The notes under the pieces are model-generated. The model was given only the letters and a program-made list of their open reading frames with translations, was not told the origin of the DNA and ran no database searches. A stretch of DNA of 64,000 bases, from positions 1-64,000 of the forward strand of contig CAWETN010000014.1 of NCBI GenBank assembly GCA_963812075.1, written 5' to 3'. The stretch's first letter is position 1. Each line of letters begins with the position of its first letter. Origin of the DNA: JAMXLO01 sp963812075 (lineage in GTDB: Bacteria > Pseudomonadota > Alphaproteobacteria > Acetobacterales > Acetobacteraceae). Positions 38,787 through 45,399 of the stretch are shown here, in pieces. A program made the translations under genes and the position numbers.

Positions 38787-39260
38787 ATGCTCTCAAGCAA
38801 GGCGAAATACGCCGTCCGTGCCGTCTCGATGCTCGCCGAGCGAGCCGAGACCGAGACATGGACGCAGACCGCCGAGATTGCGGAACGCGAACGCATTCCA
38901 CGCAAGTTCCTCGAGGCGATCCTGGTGCAGTTGCGCGACCACGGCGTTCTGGAGAGCCGCCGCGGCTCGCATGGCGGGCACCATCTGTCGCGCGATCCGT
39001 CGCAGACCTCGGTCGCCGACATAATACGCATCTTCGACGGCCCGCTGGCGCTGACCCCCTGTGCCAGCGTGACGCGGTTCCGCCCCTGCACGGATTGCGT
39101 GGACATCGCCGCGTGCCGGTTGCAGCGGCTGATGCGCGAGGCGCGGGACGCGGTTGCCGGCGTGCTGGAGAATTGTTCGCTCGCGGAACTCGCGATGCCG
39201 ACGCGCCGCGCGCCGGCATCGCGCCGGACGCGCGCGACGGCCCCTGCCGGTCGCTCGTAG
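38787..39260 (+). CDS. Rrf2 family transcriptional regulator
   Basis: 157 residues. The winged helix starts SSKAKYAVRAVSMLAERA, with the recognition region IPRKFLEAILVQLRDHGVLESRRGSHGGHHL. Four cysteines at 92, 101, 104 and 110 (PCASVTRFRPCTDCVDIAAC) could hold an iron-sulfur cluster. More generally, IscR, NsrR and RsrR use three such cysteines, while CymR-like members have none. The C-terminal 25 residues are basic and disordered. It is divergent from the flavoprotein operon across the inverted repeat. Sensing of redox, iron or nitric oxide is inference. Confidence 0.9.
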   Translation: MLSSKAKYAVRAVSMLAERAETETWTQTAEIAERERIPRKFLEAILVQLRDHGVLESRRGSHGGHHLSRDPSQTSVADIIRIFDGPLALTPCASVTRFRPCTDCVDIAACRLQRLMREARDAVAGVLENCSLAELAMPTRRAPASRRTRATAPAGRS

Positions 39261-39291
39261 GCGGCACTCATGCGCGGGGCGCGATTTGGCG

Positions 39292-39320
39292 TTTACCGCC
39301 TCGCTCGCCGCTGATATGGT
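39292..39320 (+). promoter_or_regulatory. Candidate sigma-70 promoter for the asd leader
   Basis: TTTACC (39292-39297), a 17-bp spacer and TATGGT (39315-39320). The expected start of transcription falls at or next to the leader ATG at 39327, so the leader peptide would be leaderless. Confidence 0.5.
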
Positions 39321-39326
39321 CTGTGC

Positions 39327-39404
39327 ATGTTCTGCCAGCCAGCCAAGCGCACGGTGACGAACTGGAAGCCCAACCATGGGGCGTCCTGGGCGTGCGCGTG
39401 TTGA
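39327..39404 (+). CDS. Putative 25-residue leader peptide ending Cys-Ala-Cys
   Basis: A short open frame begins MFCQPAKR and ends WACAC just before TGA 39402-39404. Cysteine codons are at positions 3, 23 and 25, and Trp codons at 13 and 21. It lies between a promoter and an intrinsic terminator and is followed by asd, the classic layout of a transcription attenuator. No ribosome site is present, which fits a leaderless message. Which amino acid is sensed is not proven; the two Cys codons at the end are the best candidates. This is inference from position. Confidence 0.5.
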   Translation: MFCQPAKRTVTNWKPNHGASWACAC

Positions 39405-39427
39405 CGGCAGCGACATAGCATCACCCC

Positions 39428-39462
39428 AAGGCCCCGCCGGCATCGGACGGGGCCTTTGTTTT
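39428..39462 (+). terminator. Intrinsic terminator between leader peptide and asd
   Basis: AAGGCCCCG (39428-39436) pairs with CGGGGCCTT (39448-39456) and is followed by TGTTTT. An inner CCG/CGG pair tightens the loop. GGGGC at 39378-39382 inside the leader peptide could pair with GCCCC at 39431-39435 and prevent terminator formation. Confidence 0.78.
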
Positions 39463-39502
39463 GGTCCCCGTCGCTTCCGGCCCAACGAGACGGAGCGACT
39501 GC

Positions 39503-40519
39503 ATGAGCCTGCACCATCCCATTGTGGCCATCGTCGGCGCGACCGGCGCGGTCGGCGGCGAACTGATCGCCTGCCTGGAGCGCCGCGCGTTTCCGCTGGA
39601 GCGGCTGCGCCTGTTCGCCTCCGCCCGGTCGGCCGGGCGCAGACTGCTGTTCCGCGGCGAGGGCATCGCCGTCGAGGCGCTGAACGAGGACAGCTTTCCC
39701 GGTGTCGATATCGCGCTGTTCTCGGCCGGCGGCGCCGTGTCGCGACGGTTCGCGCCGATCGCGGTGCGGCAGGGGGCGGTCGTGGTGGACAACTCGTCGG
39801 CGTTCCGCATGGAACCCGAGGTCCCGCTGGTCGTGCCGGAGGTGAACCCCGACGCGATCGACCGCCACGCCGGCATCATCGCCAATCCGAACTGCGTGGC
39901 GGTGGTCGCCGTGGTCGCGCTCTGGCCGCTGCACCGGCACAACCACATCCGCCGCATCGTCGCCGCGACCTACCAGGCCGCCTCGGGTGCCGGCGCCGCG
40001 GCAATGGAGGAATTGCGCGCCTCGACCGCCGCCTACCTGGAAGGGACCCCCTACCAGCATCGCGTGCTGGCACATCCCTATGCGTTCAACCTGTTCAGCC
40101 ACGACACGCGGGTGGACCTGACGACCGGCTGCAACGAGGAGGAGACCAAGGTCATGCGCGAACTGCGCAAGATCATGGACACGCCGGACCTGCGCATCGG
40201 CGTGACCTGCGTGCGCGTGCCGGTGCTGCGGGCGCACTGCATCGCGCTGACGGTGGAGTTCGAGCGGCCGATCGAGCCGGATGCCGCACGCGAACTTCTC
40301 GCGTGTGCGCCAGGAGTGCGGATCGTGGACGACCCCGCCGGCAACCACTTCCCGATGCCGGTCGAGGCGTCCGGACAGGACCTGATCCTGGCCGGACGCA
40401 TCAGGCGCGACACCAGCGATCCGTCGGGGCGCTCGCTGGCGCTGTTCGTGGCGGGGGATCAGCTGCTGAAGGGGGCGGCGCTGAACGCGGTGCAGATCGC
40501 CGAGCGGCTGGTGAGATAG
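39503..40519 (+). CDS. asd: Aspartate-semialdehyde dehydrogenase
   Basis: A 338-residue NADPH enzyme making aspartate semialdehyde from aspartyl phosphate, the branch point to lysine/diaminopimelate, threonine and methionine. VGATGAVGGE near residue 11 binds NADPH. SAGGAVS (74-80) and NSSAFR bind phosphate and substrate. Catalytic Cys131 is in IANPNCVAV. The second half has VATYQAASGAGAAAMEEL and a CIALTVEF strand. ATG 39503 follows CGGAG. It lies downstream of the leader peptide and terminator described above and ends against ssrA on the other strand. Confidence 0.96.
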   Translation: MSLHHPIVAIVGATGAVGGELIACLERRAFPLERLRLFASARSAGRRLLFRGEGIAVEALNEDSFPGVDIALFSAGGAVSRRFAPIAVRQGAVVVDNSSAFRMEPEVPLVVPEVNPDAIDRHAGIIANPNCVAVVAVVALWPLHRHNHIRRIVAATYQAASGAGAAAMEELRASTAAYLEGTPYQHRVLAHPYAFNLFSHDTRVDLTTGCNEEETKVMRELRKIMDTPDLRIGVTCVRVPVLRAHCIALTVEFERPIEPDAARELLACAPGVRIVDDPAGNHFPMPVEASGQDLILAGRIRRDTSDPSGRSLALFVAGDQLLKGAALNAVQIAERLVR

Positions 40520-40524
40520 CGGCG

Positions 40525-40800
40525 AAGTGGGGGGCTTCTGTTGCCCGGTGCCCCCCGAACCGCGCTTATCGCTTATGCAGCGACAGCGAGCGCCTCATTG
40601 TCATTGGCACTTGTAGAATGGCCCGATAACGGCGGAACCATGCCGAGCGAAAGATTCGTCTTTACCACGCGTGTCGAGCCTGTGTCGCCCCCGCAACGCC
40701 CCGTCGGGGCAAATGGTGGAGGCGCCGGGCACTGCCCCCGGGTCCACTACGCTTATTCCACGCACCGTTTATCGCCATAGCCGGCGAACCGGCAGCGGCT
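40525..40800 (-). ncRNA. ssrA: tmRNA, circularly permuted two-piece form
   Basis: On the minus strand the acceptor piece comes first and ends CGCCTCCACCA, with CCA at 40714-40716. A 21-nt intervening hairpin (GCCCC-GAC-GGGGC, 40693-40713) follows. The coding piece then starts GGGGGCG at 40692. GGGGGCG pairs with CGCCTCC to form the acceptor stem. The tag frame at 40573-40608 reads ANDNEALAVAA then TAA, preceded by AGT. A GGGGGGC/GCCCCCC stem near 40529-40557 lies at the 3' end. This permuted layout is the alphaproteobacterial form. Outer ends are approximate. It frees stalled ribosomes and tags proteins for ClpXP; sspB is encoded at 47471. Confidence 0.93.
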
Positions 40801-40875
40801 ATATAAGCAACCGGCGGCCGGGTTGAAAGGCCCGGCTCGCCGCTTCGTCAGACGCGCGGCCCGCAGGCGGTCCGG

Positions 40876-41280
40876 CTATCTGGTCGCCGCAGTCTTGAGC
40901 GGCGGCTTCATCAGGTTCTCGGCACAGATGCTGGCCGCCCCCTGCACCGGCTCGGTGCTGCCGGGCAGCGTCACCCAGCCGCCCTTGGCAAGGATCTCGT
41001 TCCGCTCATAACCCTGCGCCTTGTTCAGCGCGGCAAGCTGGGCCGTCGCATCCGACCCGAGGTTGAAGCGGGCAACGCAGGTCATCGCCGCCAACTGCGC
41101 CCGTCCTGCGTCGGCCGCCTCGCTGGCCATGCGCTGCGCCGTGCCGCCGGTCACCCAGCCGCCCCACATGAAGCCGACCACGATGGTCGCCGCCACGCAG
41201 CCCGCGCAGGACCAGAACCATACCCCCTTGGTCGGATGATATGCCTCCCAACGTCTTCCGATACTCAGTGCATTGGCCAT
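40876..41280 (-). CDS. Small single-pass membrane protein of unknown function
   Basis: 134 residues. A short polar N-terminus containing YHPTKG precedes one membrane segment at about 20-42 (VWFWSCAGCVAATIVVGFMW). The soluble C-terminal part has cysteines in MTCVARFN and SICAENL and is probably periplasmic. GGGAGACGGAA directly precedes ATG 41280, so translation is well supported. I recognise no named domain. Its neighbours are ssrA and thyX, which give no functional hint. Confidence 0.72.
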   Translation of the reverse strand: MANALSIGRRWEAYHPTKGVWFWSCAGCVAATIVVGFMWGGWVTGGTAQRMASEAADAGRAQLAAMTCVARFNLGSDATAQLAALNKAQGYERNEILAKGGWVTLPGSTEPVQGAASICAENLMKPPLKTAATR

Positions 41281-41747
41281 TTCCGTCTCCCTGGGGTTGG
41301 CTGAAATCCGGACCTGCATGCAGGTCGCCACGTGCCAGGCTTGCGCATGGCTCGGTCCTCACGTCTTTCCTTATGCGAATACGCACACCGCGCCTCGGGT
41401 CGGCGTCGCCGCTGAGCAGGCGTATCGACGGTGCTTGGGCGAACTGCCACAACTGCGCGCCTAAGGTCAGGCATAGCGCAGCACGGCTGTCAGGCAATTA
41501 TTTGTATATCAGCTGGTTACGACTTGGTACACCTTGGGTGCGCGTCAGGAATTACAATGATCGGCGCAGAAATATTCTGCTGACGGCCCTGTGCCAGGGC
41601 GGGTCGAGCTGCCTGACGCGGTGGCGCCGCCAACGCCGACGCAACTCGGCAAGGTCGTGCGCGTGGCCTACGATCGCCGCAGGCTGAACTCGACCCCGCG
41701 GAAACCGTGAGGCAGAATCGGACGATGCACGCCGGATCGCTGACCAG
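41281..41747. other. Upstream region of thyX, no supported gene
   Basis: 467 bp, with an AT-richer patch at about 41495-41580. It contains a short inverted repeat GCAGAA-ATA-TTCTGC (41566-41580). Open frames here lack ribosome sites and known domains. The patch may hold the thyX promoter. Confidence 0.4.
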
Positions 41748-42693
41748 ATGCCGCTGAACGATCAGCAGAGAACCGAGATCGAGGCGGCCCGCGCCCAGCG
41801 CTCGGAGACCCTGCGCCCCACCGTGCCCGCGCTGGAGGCGATGCTGTTCCACGCCATACCGGTGCTGGATCACGGCTTCGTCCGGGCGATCGACTACATG
41901 GGCGACGATGCGGCGATCGTTCAGGCGGCGCGCGTGCTCGTACGGCCGCGGCACGCGGCGCGTTTCCGAGGACGCCGGCCTCATCCGTTACCTGATGCGG
42001 CACCGGCACTCCACGCCGTTCGAGATGTGCGAGATCAAGTATCACGTGAAGCTGCCGATCTTCGTGGCGCGCCAGTGGATCCGCCACCGCACCGCGAACG
42101 TGAACGAATATTCGGCGCGCTATTCGATCCTCGATCGCGAGTTCTATCTGCCGGCGCCCGAGCATCTGGCGGCGCAGTCGTCGCAGAACCGCCAGGGGCG
42201 CGGCGACGTGCTGGCCGGTGACGAGGCGGCGCACGTGCTCGATCTGCTGCGCGAGGACGCGGCGCGCTGCTACGACCACTATGCCGAGATGCTGAACGAG
42301 GACGCGACCGGCGCGCCGGCCGATCCGTCGCGCCAGGGCCTCGCGCGCGAACTGGCGCGGATGAACCTGACGCTGAACACCTACACCCAGTGGTACTGGA
42401 AGATCGATCTGTACAACCTGTTCCACTTCCTGTCGCTGCGCGCCGATGCGCATGCGCAATACGAGATCCGTGCCTATGCCGAGGCGATGCTCGGCACGGT
42501 CGCGGCCTGGGTGCCGGTGGCGCACCAGGCGTTCCTCGACTACCGCCTGGGTGCGGTGACGCTGTCGGCGCAGATGCTCGCGGTGGTGCGCCGGATGCTG
42601 GCCGGCGAGGCGGTGGACCAGTCGAACAGCGGGCTGAACCGCCGGGAATGGGCGGAACTGGCCGCTGCGCTGAACCACCGCCGAACGGCATGA
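41748..42693 (+). CDS. thyX: Flavin-dependent thymidylate synthase, one frameshift
   Basis: ThyX makes dTMP from dUMP using FAD, NADPH and methylenetetrahydrofolate. The signature RHRHSTPFEMCE and then RQWIRHRTANVNEYSARYS are unmistakable. The C-terminal region has LNLTLNTYTQWYWKIDLYNL-like segments and DQSNSGL. The first 60 residues lie in another frame: GCGCGCGTGCTCGTACGGC has one extra C at 41937, and without it the protein reads AARVSYGRGTRRVSED as expected. Total length would be about 314 residues. As a usually essential gene, it was most likely broken by a sequence error unless a thyA exists elsewhere. Confidence 0.92.
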
Positions 42694-42807
42694 CGACGCT
42701 TCTCGCCACGCCAGTCCGACGCACGCCAAAGCGCTCATCGCGCGCTGCTCCAGTCCTAGGAATATTATCCTTGACGCGGCCGCGCCCTCGGTGCTCTTGT
42801 GGCGGTC

Positions 42808-43524
42808 ATGTCGGTCGAGTCCCAGGCCCCTGCCGCAACCACTGACCCCGATCCGCCCCGGGCCAATACGGACGCGCCCAAGCGCATCGGCCGCGTCCTC
42901 GGCCTCGTGCGCAGATTGATCGACTACGGCAGACGACTCGCCGCCACGGTACAGCAGCGCGCTGCCGCCCCGGACTTTGCGCTGTTCGCCAGGCCATTCG
43001 GTACCGCCGATCTCGCCGTCATCCTCGCGCGCATCACCAACGGCCTGCGGCGCGCCGCTGCCCTGGAAGCGGCGCTCGACAGCCGCGCCGCCCGCGGCGG
43101 TGACCTCAGGCCATTTCCCGTCCGCGTCCCCACGCCGCGCCCGGCAAGGCAGGCCGTGCCGCGGGTTGCCCGGCCCGACCCCGGGCGCGCCGGCGGCACC
43201 GAGGATCCGCGTTTCGACCGCCTGCCCACGGAGCAGGAAATCGCCGCCGAGTTGCGCCGTCGCCCGGTCGGTGCCGTCATCGCCGATATCTGCTGCGATC
43301 TCGGCATCGCGCCCGGCCGCGTTGACGCGGCGTTCTGGCACGAGCTCAGCCACACCATCATCACCTACGGCGGCAGCTTCGTCCGCTTCCTCAAGGACCT
43401 GGATCGGCGATGGTTCGGCCCCGCCGTCGGTGACCGAGCGGAACCCGCATGGCCCGCGGCGCCGCCGCGGTTGCCGGCACCCGCCACCGGTCCGCCCGGA
43501 CGCCAATCATTTCAGCCCACATGA
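42808..43524 (+). CDS. Hypothetical protein, Arg/Pro-rich
   Basis: 238 residues with no recognised domain. The N-terminus is disordered. Residues 25-60 form a predicted helix rich in Arg (IGRVLGLVRRLIDYGRRLA). A central helical part (ILARITNGLRRAAALEAAL) precedes a Pro/Arg linker. The C-terminal block RPVGAVIADICCDLGIAPGR, FWHELSHTIITYGGSF and DLDRRWFG looks conserved and folded. ATG 42808 lies 9 bp after an in-frame GTG. No membrane segment. Codon use matches the neighbours, so it is probably a real lineage-specific gene. Confidence 0.65.
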   Translation: MSVESQAPAATTDPDPPRANTDAPKRIGRVLGLVRRLIDYGRRLAATVQQRAAAPDFALFARPFGTADLAVILARITNGLRRAAALEAALDSRAARGGDLRPFPVRVPTPRPARQAVPRVARPDPGRAGGTEDPRFDRLPTEQEIAAELRRRPVGAVIADICCDLGIAPGRVDAAFWHELSHTIITYGGSFVRFLKDLDRRWFGPAVGDRAEPAWPAAPPRLPAPATGPPGRQSFQPT

Positions 43525-43712
43525 AGGCGGATGCACGCAGATGAGCGGCGGGCCGCATCGCCCCGACGCGTCCGCAGCCATTGCCTGATCGTGGATCACC
43601 GAAGCGTCAGGCGACAGAGGTCCGATCCGCGTGCATCGGCGTCAAGGTTCGGCTTACCGCTTCAAGACGTGGATGGCCGGCCTGCGCCGGCCATGACGAT
43701 GGGGACCCGGCC

Positions 43713-44768
43713 TCAGTAGCCGCGGTCCCAGTCGATCACGTTGCGCAATGGCCTGCCGTCGAGATACGCGCGCAGGTTCTCGCAGAACAGCTCGATCGCC
43801 CCGTGGCGGTTCTCGTCGCTCGCACCCGAGATGTGCGGCGTGATAAGCACGCGCGGATCGCGCCACAACGCCTCGGGCGGCAGTCGCTCGAATTCCCCGA
43901 CATAGACGTCCATCACCACGCCGCGCAGATGTCCGCGCGCCAGCGCCTCGGCCAGCGCCGCTTCGTCCACGATCTCGCCGCGGGCGACGTTGATCAGCAC
44001 CACCCCCGGCTTCATCGCTGCCAGGCGTGCCGCGTCGATCAGGTTGGTGGTCTCCTCGGTCCACTGGCAGCAGACCGCCACCACGTCGCTCTGCGCCAGG
44101 TAGCGGTCCAGCGCCTCTGTGCCGGCGAGTTCGGTGAATCCCGCCGGCAGTGACGCACCCGGGTCCGGGCGGCGCCGCGTGCCGACGACGCGCATGCCGA
44201 GTGCGGCGGCAAGGCGCCCGACCTCGCGGCCGATGCCGCCGGCGCCGACCACGCACATCGTCTTGCCGTCCAGCAGCAGCGGGCGGTAGGCGCGGTGGTC
44301 GAACTGCCGATCCGTCCGATCACCCGCAGCGCGGTGCAGGTCCTTGGCGAAATGCAGCATGCCGGCGATCGCGTATTCCGCCATCGCGAGCGTGCTGCCG
44401 ACCCCGCGCGACGTCGTGACGATGACATCGCTGCCCCACAGATCGCCCAGCCGCAGGTTGCTGGCGCCGGCGGGGCGCTGGTGAAACCACTTCAAGCCCG
44501 GCGACCGGGACCGAAGGTCCAGCGGAAACGGCCAGCCACCAAGGATCACCTCGGCGTCCGCGAGCATGCGGTCGCGCTCGGCGCGCGTGCCTTTGCCGAC
44601 AGCATCCGCCCGCAGATAGCGGCTCGCGGCGTAGGAAGGCCAAGTGTCGCGGATTTCCCCGTCGAACCAGCCGCCGGCGTCGGTCAGCCGTACGCCAGGA
44701 ACCGACTCGATCCTCGATCGCTCCGCAGGGCTCAGTCGCTGGATGGCAAGGATCTCGAGGGAAGGCAT
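43713..44768 (-). CDS. D-isomer-specific 2-hydroxyacid dehydrogenase
   Basis: A 351-residue NAD(P)-linked enzyme that reduces 2-keto acids to D-2-hydroxy acids or the reverse. The nucleotide motif GAGGIG is at 175-180. The catalytic set is Arg263 (NVARG), an acidic residue near 292 and His312 (ITPHISG). The N-terminal half is the substrate domain, with the long loop KWFHQRPAGASN. GRHPR-like and phosphoglycerate-type enzymes are alternatives. It is transcribed away from the multicopper oxidase; the 631-bp gap between them contains both promoters. Confidence 0.9.
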   Translation of the reverse strand: MPSLEILAIQRLSPAERSRIESVPGVRLTDAGGWFDGEIRDTWPSYAASRYLRADAVGKGTRAERDRMLADAEVILGGWPFPLDLRSRSPGLKWFHQRPAGASNLRLGDLWGSDVIVTTSRGVGSTLAMAEYAIAGMLHFAKDLHRAAGDRTDRQFDHRAYRPLLLDGKTMCVVGAGGIGREVGRLAAALGMRVVGTRRRPDPGASLPAGFTELAGTEALDRYLAQSDVVAVCCQWTEETTNLIDAARLAAMKPGVVLINVARGEIVDEAALAEALARGHLRGVVMDVYVGEFERLPPEALWRDPRVLITPHISGASDENRHGAIELFCENLRAYLDGRPLRNVIDWDRGY

Positions 44769-45097
44769 GCGCGACGGATGCTATCGAGCCACCTGCGCTG
44801 GCGCAAACGGAGTGGTCGCACGAACGTGCACGCCACCGCCCGACGGGCGGCGAGGACCAGGCGTGGCACCGGACAAAGGCCCTGTGCAGGATGCGTGCGC
44901 CGCGAGCTTCGCCGATGCCATGGTCGCCACATGCGGCTGTATTGCGGCGCCTTCGGTGGCCATTCAATCTGTCTGAATTCGGTAACGTAATTTTGTGTAC
45001 TGACAAATGCAATACGGTTTTGTCACTATATGCAAATTGCACTACGTCAATTCGTGTCTGCGCATCCACCTATTCATTGCAGCCCACTCAAAAGAAG

Positions 45098-45126
45098 TTG
45101 AACATGCGTTTCGGGTTGGTTATAAT
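45098..45126 (+). promoter_or_regulatory. Near-consensus sigma-70 promoter
   Basis: TTGAAC (45098-45103), exactly 17 bp, then TATAAT (45121-45126). It is the best -35/-10 match I noticed in the window. Transcription would start near 45133, leaving a leader of about 267 nt before the oxidase ATG. Confidence 0.72.
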
Positions 45127-45187
45127 CTGTCCCGGTCATCGTCAGACAAGGGTTCCACCATATGCGGCAGAACCCGCGTATGGGGCG

Positions 45188-45201
45188 ATGATCTAAATCA
45201 A
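45188..45201 (+). promoter_or_regulatory. FNR/CRP-family-like site
   Basis: ATGAT-CTAA-ATCAA differs from the TTGAT-N4-ATCAA consensus at one base. It lies about 60 bp downstream of the predicted start of transcription, so it would act as a roadblock or serve a second promoter. Confidence 0.45.
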
Positions 45202-45399
45202 AATCGCTCAAGGGGAATGGTCCGGTACAGCAACAGGTTCCGGAGCGGCTCGTGTAGAGATGTCTGCCTACTGAATGTGACACTCGAGGCAGCGTGGATG
45301 ACCGCCAGCGTATTTTCGGTGCGCGGCAGCGCCAGCGCACAGCGATGGCACCCACCCCTCCGACCTCCTCTCAACCCTAAACCCCGCAAAGAGATTCCT

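Larger units (their letters stand above)
44769..45399. promoter_or_regulatory. AT-rich divergent control region before the multicopper oxidase
   Basis: The 45,000-45,230 part is far more AT-rich than the window. It holds an inverted repeat TGACAAA (45001-45007) / TTTGTCA (45019-45025), an 11-bp palindrome TGCAA-A-TTGCA (45031-45041), a near-consensus sigma-70 promoter and an FNR/CRP-like box. No gene is supported; the oxidase frame is open through it but no conserved residues are encoded before 45400. Confidence 0.65.

Noticed and set aside
39405..39502. SAM or lysine riboswitch before asd
   Set aside because: The leader is too short, and I see none of the conserved core sequences; only the peptide and the terminator hairpin are supported.
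40541..40780. A 79-codon plus-strand frame after asd
   Set aside because: It lies entirely over the tmRNA gene on the other strand and has no ribosome site.
41566..41580. GCAGAA-ATA-TTCTGC as an SOS or other operator
   Set aside because: It is short, occurs once, and does not match the alphaproteobacterial LexA sites GTTC-N7-GTTC or GAAC-N7-GAAC.
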